Notes under the pieces: model-generated
Seen by the model: only the letters and a program-made list of their open reading frames with translations
Database searches by the model: none
What the model was told of the DNA's origin: nothing
From: Druceiella hillmani
Lineage: Eukaryota; Arthropoda; Insecta; Lepidoptera; Hepialidae
Direction: 5' to 3'
NCBI GenBank assembly: GCA_039881145.1
Contig: JAYKKI010000087.1
Coordinates: 6,830,001 to 6,894,000, forward strand
Length of the DNA stretch: 64,000 nucleotides
Made by a program: the position numbers and the translations under genes
Shown: piece by piece, positions 1-13,914 of the stretch
Numbering within the stretch: the stretch's first letter is position 1
How the letters are laid out: every line of letters starts with the position of its first letter

Positions 1-3000
1 ATATTAACTATATACATATTATTGGCTACAAACGAAGCTACAATCGAATTGAAGCTATTTCAATTATTCTATTGAGTTTAATTGCGGCAAACAAATATGT
101 TCCTCGATATTTTAGTCAAAGTAGTATTCGTAATACTATTAGCATTCAGTGTGTTTCCGTGTAATAGCTGAAGCTCGTGTAAGGTTTAATTATAGTTTCA
201 TGTATAACACATTTACAATTTACACATGTACATAATCTAACGTAATCTCGTAATCAAACATAATCGCGTAGATATGTGTGTTATTAACGAGCAGCTCTGA
301 CCGTACTGATAATTTCATTAATTTAATATATCTCTAAACAAAGCTACGTGTCTGGACAATATAAAATAAATAAGTTATATCAAATTTTGTTTTGTGTACC
401 TAATTGCTAAATGTTTCCTGGATTTAAAAGAATCAAAACATGACATTAATTCACACCTAAATACCTAGTTAGTTGAAATTAAAAACTATTTCCAAAAATG
501 ATATAATAGAATATGTGCTACTAAGTAACTGCTTAATAATTAATAGTAAAACTAATAGGTACTTTTTCTTAAATGATATTATTTTCTCTTCAGCAAATCA
601 TCTATTTTTATTTTATAAAATATTTAGGATAGATCTAATTACTTAGATTAAGTTCTAACATTTACATTCTTATTTTTTATTTTTCAGTACGGGGTTTAAG
701 TAAACATCGTATTTTATTATATATTCTTTTAATTGAACACACGGCCTAATAATACAAACATTCATTGCGATGTAGTTGCTGTGCTCGTTTCTCCAGACGA
801 AAAGAGCCGCCAAACTTTCATTTATATTGCGGATTGTAGTCACTAAGTGCACAACAACTCCACCTAGCGTTTGTTACTTTGGTACCTTTGGTGGCATTGA
901 AGAAAAATAAGTATAATTTGCATTAAAAAGGCATTCGTTTTCCGGCAGTTACATTATGGTGTTCCGGAATGAATGTCTTTCAGCGATAATGAAAATATCG
1001 CTTTTGTTCTTTAACTGAAAGTGTATAAATGAAAAACTTACTTCTATTTTATAAAGACGAATATATTTTTAAAGTGGACGCAAAATAAAAGAAGACAATT
1101 TCCCATAAATTATATTTAATATCAAAATTCAATTATAATTGTATACAGTCCTTAATTCTAAAACAGAAGGATAAAAAGTTTTTTTCCAGTTTTTATTCCA
1201 TGGATAATAGTTTTGAAAACAAAAACATGCAAATTTAGTTCAAAAGAATAGTTTTGAAAACAAAAAACGAAAGATTGCATTTTTTCTCTTCCTCTTTTAG
1301 TTATTAAACCGAAAATCGAAACAAGGGCCCCTAATTTTGTAGCAACGAGGTAGCATTGAATTAATTTACATTACTAAATACTCCTAATTAATTAAAAATT
1401 ATCAAATACTAATTGTAAAAAATAATTTAAATGTAAATTTATTGGTATTTTTTTTTATTTTATTTGGATTTGTTGATATTATTTTGATATTTAATTATTT
1501 GTTTTAATTTTGACAATGGCTAAATTAACTAAAAACCAAATAAAGGCTGATAATCAAGAATTTATTTTACCAGAGAATTAAGCCGGTTTTAGAAAGTACT
1601 GTAACTTTTATAGTATACAACACTTATTTGTGGCGAAGATCGTGAAAATATTCCAATATTATTTCAAATTGTGTTTATAATTTAGGAGCTGCGTAGAATA
1701 TTATAAAGATGATTCTTTGACTTAAAAAGTTTAATTTATTTATTTATTTCCAAAATTAATCTTGAAAATAATGTTGTGTTTTGTTACTAATACAAATATC
1801 GCTACAAATAATTAATAACATGTATCATTTGAGGCTGTCTAATAGATTTTATATTATACTAAATGATTTTATAATATACAATATACGTTTCAGTTAATTT
1901 GTTCCTCTCTTACATTCGGGTTAATTTTACTCCTGGTTACCTTTAACGTAGGTTAAAATAAGATTATCGTTCTAGGGTTAGCGTGAGCCTAATGACATTG
2001 ATTTCTGTTAGAAAACATTTTTTATCTACCTTTTGATGTGACAATGTCTCACTTTTGCAACTTAGTCAGCAACTTGTTCATCTGAAGCAGAAATTCCAGC
2101 GTAAACTTACTCAAAATTATAAAATATTTCTTCTTTTAAATAATCTATTTAATAATAATGTTTTTTTAGATAGATATGTTTAAATAAGGGCAACTTGAAA
2201 AAAATTACAATTTGGTCCACTAAAGAGTTATTTACTTAAAATGTTAATTAAAACAGATGGCGCTGTCCTTAATGAAATATTTCCAGTGTTTACCCAAAAT
2301 ACCTAGGCAAAAATTGTTTTTCAGCCAACTTATTCCACATTTGTGAACTCCTTCGAAATAGAATTTTAAGCATTTTTAATATAATTTTTTAGTTTTAATA
2401 CGTTTTATACGTAAATTAGAATTTATGTTTTATTCCATTTAGAAGTTAGAAGTGTCTGATCGACAAAGAGATAGACTACTTTACCACATAAATCGGTACA
2501 AATTATTAGTATGATTATACATCCGTTTGATAGAAAAATGACTTAAAATTTATCACTATATATTCGATTTAGTACTCTTCCAACAGCCTTAAACTGAAAA
2601 AAACTTATGAGAAATATTATGAGACGTTTGTGTTTCCGATAGGTGTATTTTTTTAAATAACTCTTTAATTTTATATCTCTAACATGTTCACATATTTATT
2701 TGATTTATTCTGTCGTTTCATTAATTAATATTCCCCACGTATTCTATATTTGCACTAGCTTTTGTCGTCAGAAGTTATTATTTTGCAGAAAATAATATAA
2801 CTTCTTTTAAAAGAAATAGGCACAAATTCCAATCAGAATTTCGAACACAATTTGTCAAACTAACTTCTCACTTTTATTGCATTAAAAATGACAATACTCC
2901 GTTATTTATTTCAATGGCAATATATTATCGCCTGGTGACTTTGCGTCATCAAAAAAACTAAATATTTTTTTCTGAAATGTGGTGTTATTTTGACTCCATA

Positions 3001-6000
3001 TTTTATTAACCTTATGCTCTCCTTAAGTTAAATCGTTGAATTCCATACGCCGTGATGATGTGACATATGCAGTTATTTACACCAATACATATTAACATTT
3101 TGAACTTGTCTCATTTATATAATTTATTTTAATATAAAATTTTGTCGTTTCAAGCTGGACTGAATACTGTCTCTTATTCGCCAAAATAACGTCTCATATT
3201 GAACCGCGTTCAACTTTACAAAATATTCAATAACGCAATGTTGTCTTATCGTTTCCAATTCTATGAAGATATCGAAAAATATATTTATTTAATAAATATG
3301 TAACGAAAATTATTTATATGTTGTTAGCAAACACTTCCAAGGTTGTTATAATACGCAAATGTTAACGATTAACTCTCCGCTCCCAGCAGTTGTATAAACC
3401 CAACTAGCGTCGAAATGTAAAACGATGCTCATAAATCGGGCGGTTTAAATATAGAGACAAAAATTAAAATAAATTAATAACCCTTAATTCTGCTTATGTT
3501 TTCATCTACGTTTCACGTAACTTTAATTATCAACATGACTTGATTAATTGGAAAAAAACTTAGTTCTAATTTCATTACAATGAGAATTATAACTATTTTA
3601 GAGATTTTTAAGTAGCATTTCGTAATCATTTTCACTATTATTTATCACTCTATCATGTCAAGAGGTAAATTTTATGTCGAGACAAAATAAAATATTAGGT
3701 AGAAATAACATTGAAATGACAATATTTTATCTATAACTATGTAATGCAATCAGTATTGCGATATATAAATAATATTGACTTTGGGAATCGAATAATTGTA
3801 AATTTGAATCGAGGTACTTTAAATTAGAAAAAAGAAAATTGATGTGTCCATCGCCTTAATATTAAATGGAAAATTATAAAGAGAAATTTGCAGATAAAGA
3901 AATGGAAATAGTTTTTCAGTTCTAATTATGTCAATGATTGTTTTTTAAAATTGACAATACCTGTTAATATTGACAACGTCTCTCAACCAGAAGTGGTTTA
4001 TATATTTAGTTATCTCAAGTTTTCTAAACATAACATCACATTGATTTTATTGGAGCGTAAAATTTAATTGTTATTATCTCGGCGTTCGCATTTATAAGGA
4101 AACATTTATTTACACATCAACTAGCTTTTGACCCAGTATTTGCTTTCTTCTTTAACACGCGGCGACTTTATTTGAGTGGATTGTAGATTTGGGTTAATGG
4201 ATGCATTTTTATAACTTTTTTTGTTATTCCTATTTCATGTTTTATATTTAATATTCACTTATATATTGTTTATTTTTCATGGTTGCTTTTATTGGGTGAG
4301 TGCTTCTTTATATGTTACATTTTCTTATTTTGCGACAATAAAGCATGTAAATTCATTCTTGATATTTCAACATAGCTATTGACATAGAGTGGCCCATGAA
4401 AAGAGTGCTGTAATCTTAAATCGATTTCAACCTTCAAAAAGTTTCTGAACCTATAAACAACACTCTCAGCAGACGCAATAGCGGCCGGCGACGAAGGCGG
4501 CTGGTGGCACGAGCGCGTGTTTGGGTGCGTTCAGAAAAAGTTGTTAAGAAACAGTGCCCTGTTTCTCGTGACTGAAAATCTTAAAAAATCAGGTCCGTTT
4601 CCATATACATCTAGCAATTGAAATTTATATTATAATTGAAAGGAAATAAAATTCAATAATGTTTTCCTGTTTCAAAATTCCAATTCCTTTAGCTAAACGG
4701 TCAAGAGTAAAATTAATTTTGAAAAATTGTTTTACTCCGCGCTTGTTGTATCTTATTAAGTTTTTATTGCTTTTTATGACGGCCCTAAAAATATATTAAT
4801 CTAGGAATATAGCTTATAGTATTGCTTATAGTTTTTCTCACTTAATCTATAACACTAATAAAATTTTAATATACCCAATATTGTACATGGAAAATATTTT
4901 AAAAATAGTGATTGAATTAGTATAAAGAATGATAAGAAAAACCAGAAAACCTGTTATTAGAATTTTTTCTACCTATTTGCATATTAATTTGTTCGTCAAT
5001 CAAGCGAGATCTATGAAATAAAATTCTGTGATTTTTTTCGGTTTAAAAATTTCAATTTTTTTAGCTAAACTTGACGGTTTAGCTAAAAAATGGATATTTT
5101 CGCAAACTGAATTTCGAAAATTTTTTTCACGCGACGCTTATTGCATCTTATTTATTTTTTTACTTATCAAATTGAAATTAATGAAATTTCGTAAGGTAAC
5201 AATATGTACACAAGAGCAACATATGAAAGAAAAAATTGTAACGACTTTTCTTATTCCGAATTTCACGCGAGTGATCTGAGATCTAATTTAACATGATATA
5301 AATTTACCACTTATTGTTCCTAAAAAATTCAGCAATGTAACATAGGGATACACTATATAATAGATTTGTGTTTGCAGAATCATAAAATTGGGGACAAATA
5401 TATTCATGTCTCCACTGCGAATAAGATCGTGAACTCTTATTAAGTTTTGTAAGTGACGTTCGCGTTAAGTTTTATAAATGACGAATCGCACACATTAACC
5501 TTATAGGTTGTATTAATAGTTTTCTCATTAAAAACTTTGAACCTTTCCACGATGCTAAATTCAACTTCAAATTAAAATATTATCTAAGTCCGTTAAAGTG
5601 AAATTTTACTATTTTGGGACATACATTTTCTTAAATAAGGAGAGTGAATAATGTGTAAAAATTCCTCCCGTTTCGAGTGATACAGAGTTCCTCTCTTTCA
5701 GAAACTATTCCTACAACGGAATTGCACAACTTAGGCATGTAAATTTTAAAACGTGTCAAGAATGGAAATCATATTTAATAACGCATATTATCAGCTGATT
5801 ACAACGGAAACACCAGATTAGCTTCAAAGTGATCTACCTACAATAAAACATTTGTTTCCTTAAATGGTAGCAAAATAATACACGCACAATTACACTCAGC
5901 AAGCATATTAGATCAATTTCGTAACGTTCAATACAAAATGAATTCTATAAATATCGATATTATTAAAAAAGTAATATACGTCTTTAAAATATACGAATCA

Positions 6001-6325
6001 TAAATTAATCCAATTTATGGGCGGTTAAAACAGAAACTATCTGAAAATTGTCACGAATTAAGAAATGGTCGATTTTTCATTTGAAACAAATTTGTCACTA
6101 TTTCAACGGTAAATTAAATTGTCTGAATTAAGTTATCTGTCTACAGGTTGTTAATTAATTTCATTTTATTATTTACTATTCACGTCTCTAACCTTGCTAG
6201 TAGTTAAGGACCTTTCAGTATTACTTCTAAGTGATTCTTTTTTAGGTGAATTACGCAGAAAATCACCTACTGAAAAATTTGAACTTTTGAATTTCCATAT
6301 AATATTATTACATCTTCATCAATGG

Positions 6326-6327
<2 letters not shown>
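1..6327. other. AT-rich non-genic stretch
   Basis: No gene, RNA or recognisable element found. The open frames here (60-83 codons) have no recognisable domain and unremarkable composition, and are expected by chance at this base composition. A small GC-richer patch lies at about 4466-4545 (agcggccggcgacgaaggcg region) without an open frame or motif I can name. A direct repeat with a 41-bp period (aatagttttgaaaacaaaaa) sits at 1206-1225 and 1247-1266. Confidence 0.6.

Positions 6328-6373
<46 letters not shown>
6328..6373. repeat. (TA)n microsatellite
   Basis: Uninterrupted alternating TA tract of about 46 bp. It creates a run of Tyr-Ile codons in an overlapping 64-codon frame, which is therefore not a gene. 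Confidence 0.95.
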
Positions 6374-6376
<3 letters not shown>

Positions 6377-6601
6377 TTCTATTTATAATGCGTTCATTAA
6401 CGCAATTGATATAAGATGAGTAATTTTTATTTTTTCATAATTTTTGTCGTAAATAGGTATGACATAAAAATTATAAACGCAAAATTAGCACTTTATTAAG
6501 TTTGTACTGAACGATGGCGCTGCACTTTATTTTTTTTTATTTTCTATGCATACTCTTCGTAAGTAGGAGTGCGCAGTCGCGAGTGGATTGGACAAAACGT
6601 T

Positions 6602-6736
6602 CGAACGTTTTGTTCTAATACTCATATATTTTACTTAATAGATATTTAAAGCATAAAAAATTAATCTTTCGTTAATCAAATAACGAGACTTTGAATATCT
6701 ATTAAATAAAATATGAGTATTAGAACAAAACGTTCG
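6602..6736. mobile_element. MITE-like element with long terminal inverted repeats
   Basis: Left arm (6602-6651, starting cgaacgttttgttctaatac) and right arm (6689-6736, ending gtattagaacaaaacgttcg) are near-perfect reverse complements over about 47 bp and enclose about 37 bp of AT-rich sequence. Total length is about 135 bp with no coding capacity, which fits a miniature inverted-repeat element. The left boundary overlaps a 20-bp palindrome (caaaacgttcgaacgttttg), so the exact end and target duplication cannot be fixed. The superfamily is not identifiable from this single copy. Confidence 0.65.
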
Positions 6737-7356
6737 AAATAGTGGTTCTTCCAAGGGTTTATAAGGGGTGTGACACCGGAATAATCCCAGTAATGTTCGT
6801 TTTTGCAAAAAGGTTTAATATGATTCATAAAGAAATAATTTAACTATAATAGATTGTAGTAATGGGTAAACAAATATCTTGCCTGCCATATTAGCATCGA
6901 TTTCGAGTAGCGCCGTATCGGTAACCTTTGGCAATCTGATATGTATGTAGTAAATTTACTTATTGTTGTTAATGTTTAATTTGTTACGTTTTTTGGCAAT
7001 ATGAAACAAGCATGAAATAGATTTTATATTTACGGCTAAAGTAAATAAACCTGTGAATTTAAATTTTGTAGCAAATTTATTAATATGAATAAATACCAAT
7101 AATTTTCTGTCAATATTTTTTTGTTGCAAAAGGAATAAATCTCAAACGTATTGCGATATTGAGGACATGAGCTGTGTGCAAGCTTTATTTGAAGAATTAA
7201 TACCATTATAACTCAGTACAAACGAAATACACCTAATTTAAATCATCCTTACATAGAACATAATTTTCCCTCAATTTCTTATAAATTATTTAAAAAAATA
7301 TATTTTTATATATACATACATTTGCATATATATATATATATAGATATATATATATG

Positions 7357-7412
<56 letters not shown>

Positions 7413-8678
7413 CATAAGATACCAAAAGTGATTGTCGCCTTATGCCAAATAATAAATTGCAAATTTTGAAGTTCACCAAATTGTTTTTGAAGTTCACCAA
7501 TTGTTCACCAAACTATTTTTATTATTAATTAAAAATAGTAGAAATCTGAACAATAATGTTATTCCAAGTGAAAATGTCGAAAAAATCAACCTCACTTTTT
7601 TCTGAACAAACTTCCCTTGCTGTAGTCCACATCCATGTTTATTAATTAAGAACGAATCATTTTCAGTCATTAAGACAATATAGTCATGTAAACATTATTG
7701 GCTTAAGGTCAGTTGAGCCAAAATTATTAGCAGAAGTTTTTTACGATTAATTTTAAAATAAAAGAAACAAAATAACAATTTGCTTTCCTCATATTAATTC
7801 ACGATAAATAAATTCATTCCTTTTATTCATTGATAGAGTGACGAACTGAAACTTTAACCAGATAATGACTGATCTAACAATAGAAGAAACCGAGTCGAAA
7901 TAGTACTTAAAAGTATAAAAACCGCAAAGTAATAATTTCCGGAATTACGAAAAGCGTCAAGTGTATGAAATATATTTGCTTTTTATAGGCCTAAATGTTG
8001 TCACGTAAACAAGACGACAAGTGTGAACATTTTCTTGTTCCTTTGAAGAAATCTAATTACTATTTGGCTTAAGTGAAATACCTCCGCGGCAAGAACCTCT
8101 TTCAACCAACATCCTTATTTTCCGTATTAAATTGTACAATAATATACGTGAATATTTATCCATGTAGGTATATCTCCTACCGAACTATTCTATATATTTT
8201 AGAGACTATGTGCCTACGGTTTTCAGAAGATGTATGCGCGGTACAAAGCACTATTTTTAAATTAAATTAAAAAAAATATATCGCTTGGCTCGCATTTTTT
8301 ATTAATGTCATTGTCATGAATTAGCACTTTTTTTCAGTCTACCAAGTTCGTGGTGACAGGCTACGCTGGAAAATGATCAAACTTAAAAACGGTTGCCCGA
8401 ATAATTTAAAAAATAATTCATTTAGTCGCGTTTAATCTTAAATAACCATTTATTCAAATTAATTTTACATATTCGAATATAGACAATAACAATAATTTTG
8501 TTGAAACTGAATTCGTAACAAAATCTTGTTTTCACGCATTTAAACTTTTGATTGATGCTTCAATTTTTTAGACTTTTCGTTTTAATTTTGTAAGTAATAT
8601 CAAGTTAAATATTTTTGTATAAATTGCATATAGACATCTTTTCTCTAATATTGTTCTAGCAATGAATGGCTTATTATA

Positions 8679-8681
<3 letters not shown>
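6737..8681. other. AT-rich stretch with compound TA array, no gene
   Basis: Apart from the TA array at 7305-7414 nothing is recognisable. The open frames at 7306-7500 (minus) and 8073-8270 (plus) look fortuitous; the former is built on the TA repeat. Confidence 0.6.
7305..7414. repeat. Compound (TA)n/(TATG)/(TACA) microsatellite
   Basis: About 110 bp of alternating T and A interrupted by single g and c changes (gatata, gtatat, catata). This is an imperfect, older array. Confidence 0.9.

Positions 8682-8740
<59 letters not shown>
8682..8740. repeat. (TA)n microsatellite
   Basis: Perfect TA tract of about 59 bp, followed by catacacata. Confidence 0.95.
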
Positions 8741-8744
<4 letters not shown>

Positions 8745-11700
8745 CACATAATTGTAATCAATTATATATGTGGATGTAAACATTTTACATTCCCTAGCGA
8801 CTAAAGTACTGAAGTGATTTTAAGTAATATGGTGCCGTTGCGTTCATTTAAGTATTTAAGAGGTTCTATATAAAATTACATAAAATACGGCAAGCACTGA
8901 CCGCCCTAACATTCCAGATGATGTAGAAAATTCATTCAAATCAGATTGGATTAAAGAACTGTGCAAGAAAATTGCATTGATTTATATTATGTTTCCTTGA
9001 ACGTTACTAGGCACAATTAAATAGAGAATGAACATATATTTTTAGTTGAATTCCCATAACATTTTTATGAGAAAATAATAGTGAGATTAGTAATATAATA
9101 TTAGTCATATTTTTAGCTATGATAAAGTCAAAAGAAGGGTAATGATTTTAACCCTTGCTGTAAAAATAATTGTGTTTTCAATTACTGCCAAAAAAATATC
9201 CACTAAAAGGTTTGCAATAAAAGTTTAAAAAACTAAAATCTGACTACAAAAAATTTCTAACAAGCTTAAGGTGCCTTTGGGCGAAGCAAACTATTTATAT
9301 ATCTTTAAATTAAAAGCAAAAAAATTAGGAATATTAGAATGATGTTTCTTTGTTCTTTGTCGAAAATCTATTTTCAATTCAGATAAATGGACTTTTTTTG
9401 AAGTTACAAGTACTTGGATATATTTAAAAAAATAATTTTTCACTTATCCACAACGTGGGCGAGGCGACGTTTGGAAAGTTTTTCTTCTACCTATTTGTAC
9501 ATTAAAACAAGATCGTTGAAAGCTTCCAGGTGACGAAATTACTCCGTATAATTTATAATTTCTTTTTAAATTGTTTGTGAAAACTTCATTAATCCACGTG
9601 GACACAATTTAAAATAAAATAATTTCAAAATACTATGTTAATATTCCGGATTTAAAACGGATTATATTCCTGGAGAACATAGGAACTTATTGAATAATTT
9701 AGATTAGTGCAATACACTATGTATAGACAAACAGTAACCCTCCTAACAACGTGTACATATATTTTATTGAACATAAAAGCGTCGATCATGAAATGATAGA
9801 CTATCTGGTTGTATCTTTTATGTATGATTTTTTTATAAGCCAGAAGTTCAATAATCTGTGAAATAAATATGTGAATTGTTTGTGAATTGCAAAAAGGGAA
9901 GCGCCTTTCTTCAGGAAGGGTAATAAAAGTGGCAGCTAAACAAAGGAATAGGATGAACAAATGAAGGAAAATAAATAAAAACAATGGTTCTTCATCACTA
10001 GAAATTTTCGGTAACTTCCGTAGATCAAAAAATATGGCGCACATGTTTTTAAATTAACGACAAATTTATTGGAATTTTTGGCTGCAATTAAATCATTTAA
10101 AGTTCAAAATAACTGTATTATACTTGAAAGAGGACTTGAAGTTTGAAAAATCTCGAAGTTTACGAAAGAACCACTTTTAAGTGACTATCAATGTGCCACG
10201 CGAATTTCAACTAAATCTAATCTAATGTAAGATTTATTAAATAATTGTTTATCTTCTGTTCGTATTTTGAACTTGGTGTCGACTCTAAAAATAAGAAAAA
10301 ATGCTAGAAATTGTTTAAAAGGTATCGATGCTAATAATAACAATGTTTAAATAGCATTATACATTAATTATTTTTTAATTTTCAGTTCTTTTTTGGAAGC
10401 CCATTTTTAAGTCGGTTTTCCAAAATTAATTCATATTTCGGTGAACTGAATTAATATAAAAAGCAGAGACGCTCCACGCATAAGCTTTATCGAAAATTAG
10501 CCTGCGAAATAACATTCGACTTTCTATAGATATTGTTTAACTTTTAAGAATAAATAGTAATTTAAACAGTAAAAAACCGAAGGCGAAAGACATTACAAAT
10601 ATTTTTTATTCTCGATTATAATGTTGGTGATCTGTTGCTACGTTTTATCGTTTCCTTATTTCTTTATTACTTGAACGAACAATGTTTGTACGATTTGACG
10701 TTACCCACTTAATCTAGTACACAATTTCCGATGGAAATTACCTTCAGTAAGTAACAAAATTTTAAATCTTGAAATCTTCTAATTGAGTTTTCAGTCTGTG
10801 ACGTCTATTTTTTCCTTAAATACTTGCAATAAATAATTACGCTTATTCTGAATTTGTGAATTATTCCATTTGTTAATTTTTATTTTATTTTGTGCAATTT
10901 TATTAGTGATCTTACGTCTTATTTTACTCAAACGTCGATGAAATAAAACAATTGACAATTTCTTGAAATTTTCTTCAGGATTTTCCCATTTTTCCAGAAA
11001 AACTTCGAAGTTAAAACATTCACTTTGGCATACTTACAAATTACATTATTCCTTGCATTTAACAAGTTACATTCAAAAATATTTACAACGAAATACGTTA
11101 AGGTTGGATTTTAGTTTCAATTTTCTTTTCCTTCTATTTCGCTTGTCGCGTATTCTTTTTCAATTTCATATGTCGTTTCAATGGAAATTATTCTAAGTTT
11201 TATTTGAAAATATTGTCCAAGACAACGCGAGATATTGCTGAAAATAAATAAGTTTTATGCAAACTTGCACGTACCATTTATTTATTTAAATGTAATAAGT
11301 TATGTACCATTTTGTTATTTTTCCAACATACTGATATTCAATATTTCGAAAGGTCAACTAAATATTCTTTGCAAGGTTGTTGAGAATAATTACAGACATT
11401 ATCATGATCATACTTTAAATGATTCAACAACAAGTTTTTCATATAGACAAATGCGAGATAACTGGTCCATTTTAATTTCAACTTTAAGAAACATCAGAAA
11501 GAGAAACAAGTGAGACAATAAACGTACCATTTATTAACCGATGTCTGTTCTTTTGCAATGAGTAATGTCACTCTATTAATGGAGAAGTGTACAATATTGT
11601 TGAAAATTTATTGTAAATTACAATGACAAAATTAATATAAGGGTTAACTCAACCGTTAATCCAAATAAAAACGTTCTTCTACTTAAAGTTTCAAATCTAA

Positions 11701-12599
11701 GAACGCTTTGACTGAACAACTAACGATAAACGCATATCAATTTTACTGTATAGTTGGAAATTATGTTTAATTATTATGGTATATTTGAAAATGTAGGGTT
11801 TTTTATTCAGCTATCACCTTCTGTTCGGACATGTAGTCTTTTGATATTAGAGTTGAAATTTGGATATTAGTAACTTTCAGGTCATAATTGTATTCTATTA
11901 ATTATTTAAAATTGTATCGGAAAACGGGTACGGATTCAACCGTGCAGAGATTTAGCTATCGTTGGATCAATTTTTCGAAACCTTAATAGCCAATAGTTCA
12001 TTAGGTGTTCGAAATTGTAATAACTGAAGTAGCCTAGTAGTCTTCTGCAGATTTCAGTATTACTTTTATCTTATCTTTATCAATATTTACTCTTAAAATT
12101 TTGATTAAATTTTTTCAGAACTTACATATTAGTGTATGGTACATATTAGTATGGTAGAAAATGTACGTGAGTAATTATTCCCACAAAGTACTTTAGGTTA
12201 ATTGGAGGGAAACTTTAATGGTTAATGCAAGAAAAGCGTGATTTTATGAATTAAAGTTATTTTGTTCAATTTAATCAAAATTAAATGCGATGGGAATATT
12301 ATTATTCCAGTGGTATTAAAATACGGTTAGTACACGGAAGGACTAATATTTATAATTTATGTTCATTTCTAAATCTAGTAAGCCAAGAAAAACTACCTCT
12401 CTATCAACATATTCAAATTCAATATCTGTAATTGTTTAGCCCAGTTTGTAATTTCTTTACGTTTACTTACGAGAGAAGGTCAAAATGTTCGCGAAATCGG
12501 ATCAAAAAATATAAAATTTACGTTAAAACTCTTTCCACATCAACAGTGAAAGTAATCTGAGCCTTCCTGATAAAGGTAAATGTTAATGTTTATATCACA
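8741..12599. other. AT-rich non-genic stretch
   Basis: No recognisable gene. The longest open frame in the window (9652-10044, minus, 130 codons) lies here. It has no recognisable domain and is within reach of chance. A block at about 4968-5010 (tctacctatttgcatatt) recurs in altered form near 9484-9516 (ttctacctatttgtacatt, then aagatcgttg), suggesting an old dispersed repeat. Confidence 0.5.
10960..11012 (+). repeat. Possible dispersed repeat, copy 1
   Basis: A segment around 10960-11012 (ttttcccatttttccagaaa, then acttcgaagttaaaa) resembles 21061-21115 (aatttccacaatatttccag, then aaaggtttcaaagttaaaa). The similarity extends into the overlapping open frames (MKFSS..SRKTSKLK versus MKPSR..SRKVSKLK). 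Two degenerate copies of one repeat are more likely than two related genes, because both frames are short and lack further conservation. Confidence 0.35.
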
Positions 12600-12760
12600 G
12601 ACGTTAATGAATAAATTGATACTGGTGACGGGTTTACTGCCGCGAGAGCAATATCCTACAGCCAACCAGATCAGATTAGCCCCGCTCGACGAGAGACTGG
12701 GAATCGAAAACGGGACGCTGCTCTGCACCGCGCCATCAAAGACCGTAAAACCCTAATCAA
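12600..12760 (-). repeat. GC-richer patch with tRNA-promoter-like boxes, possible SINE fragment
   Basis: On the minus strand a B-box-like ttttcgattcc (12700-12710) follows an A-box-like tggcgcggtgcag (12723-12735). The spacing is only about 24 nt, shorter than in a real tRNA, so an internally deleted tRNA-derived SINE head or coincidence are both possible. Composition is clearly more GC-rich than the flanks. No cloverleaf can be drawn. Confidence 0.3.
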
Positions 12761-13689
12761 TCCAACCCACTACCCGATTGGAAACTAAATGTTAATTAAA
12801 AATAAAAACAGTATATTATGACCGGAGAGTAATTAAATAATGCTTTCTATTTTTATTAATAAGCTAAATTAAGGCAATATACAGTAACGAGTAATATTTT
12901 TAATTTAATTTAGAAATAATAATAGCGGACAAAATGTATTGGTCTGATTTTGCTACGAAATTAGTAATATTGAATTGGAGTAATGCTAATAATAAGTATA
13001 CAAATGGTGTTGTATACCTACATATACTCGTATATTGTAGCAAGCAAATTTATCGGTGAGAATTGTCTATAAAAAAGAACTATTCTGGCCATGAGATTGA
13101 TATTTGGTTTAACATTATAGTTGGCTTCACTCTACTCTGAATTACCTTATTTCTTCAAGTTTTATTATTTTGTTAGTGGTTAAAGTTGTTTAAATTACAA
13201 TCGATAAAAAATAAAAGATACGGTACCTTTATATTTGTTTGTAGTTTAACAAAATTATTATTTGTAATAGATAACACCTCTTTTCCCATAAATAAATCAT
13301 AGCAGCATAGAATTTCATGACCTATTTCCCCCATTATATAAAACTTATGAAAATAGGCGTAATCTTTCATACATAAGATATTTTTGATTACAGGGAAGCC
13401 GAGTCGAGAGGGTAATGTTAGAAAATTAAATAAATGTAAAAACTGATGTCATATGAAAAATAATATATTCATTTGTCTTTTAAAATAGTTTTATCAGTAT
13501 TATATTTTAACTTATGTATTTAGACAGTGAAACTTACAGCCGTATCTAAACATTCATTGCGGACATGTAATTATAATTAAATTTCACAAATAGGTTTTTG
13601 TTAGGAAAACATATTAGTTATTGGGTGAGTTTTTGATGGAAAAATCTGTATTATGTTGCCCTAGCGACTACCTACTACTCCGAATGGAA

Positions 13690-13900
13690 TTATATTTCCA
13701 TGACCTCAAAACGTAACGAATTTAATTTGATTATACTTTCAAAGAAAAAGGATTTCAAGCGGTCGTGGCCCCGATTGAGGTCAAACAATTGCAGGATATC
13801 GCTTGCATTAATAAGGCGTGTCATGCTACTCCCCCGCCTCGTTATTACCGTGCTGTACTCATTCCGTAATTTCGATCGTGGTGCGGAATGAGTAAAGAAA
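13690..13900. other. Balanced-composition island, candidate conserved noncoding element or exon
   Basis: Against an AT-rich background this 200-bp block is of nearly even composition (for example gcggtcgtggccccgattga near 13760 and tactcccccgcctcgttatt near 13827). Both strands are open for 63-74 codons but neither frame shows a domain I recognise. Features typical of regulatory DNA are present: caattg E-box, tgcattaataagg AT core, and an inverted repeat actcattccg (13857-13866) / cggaatgagt (13884-13893). I cannot distinguish a developmental enhancer-type conserved element, a coding exon on the minus strand, or a decayed transposon. Confidence 0.35.
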
Positions 13901-13914
13901 AGGGAATTTTGCAA

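Noticed and set aside
6194..6388. Open frame ending in a Tyr-Ile repeat (and the similar frames at 7306-7500, 19577-19783, 26019-26219 and 57219-57494)
   Set aside because: TA microsatellite read as Tyr-Ile codons; no gene support.
9652..10044. 130-codon open frame, minus strand, the longest in the window
   Set aside because: No recognisable domain, poor composition (rich in Phe, Ile and Leu as expected from AT-rich DNA), and length compatible with chance in 64 kb of this composition.
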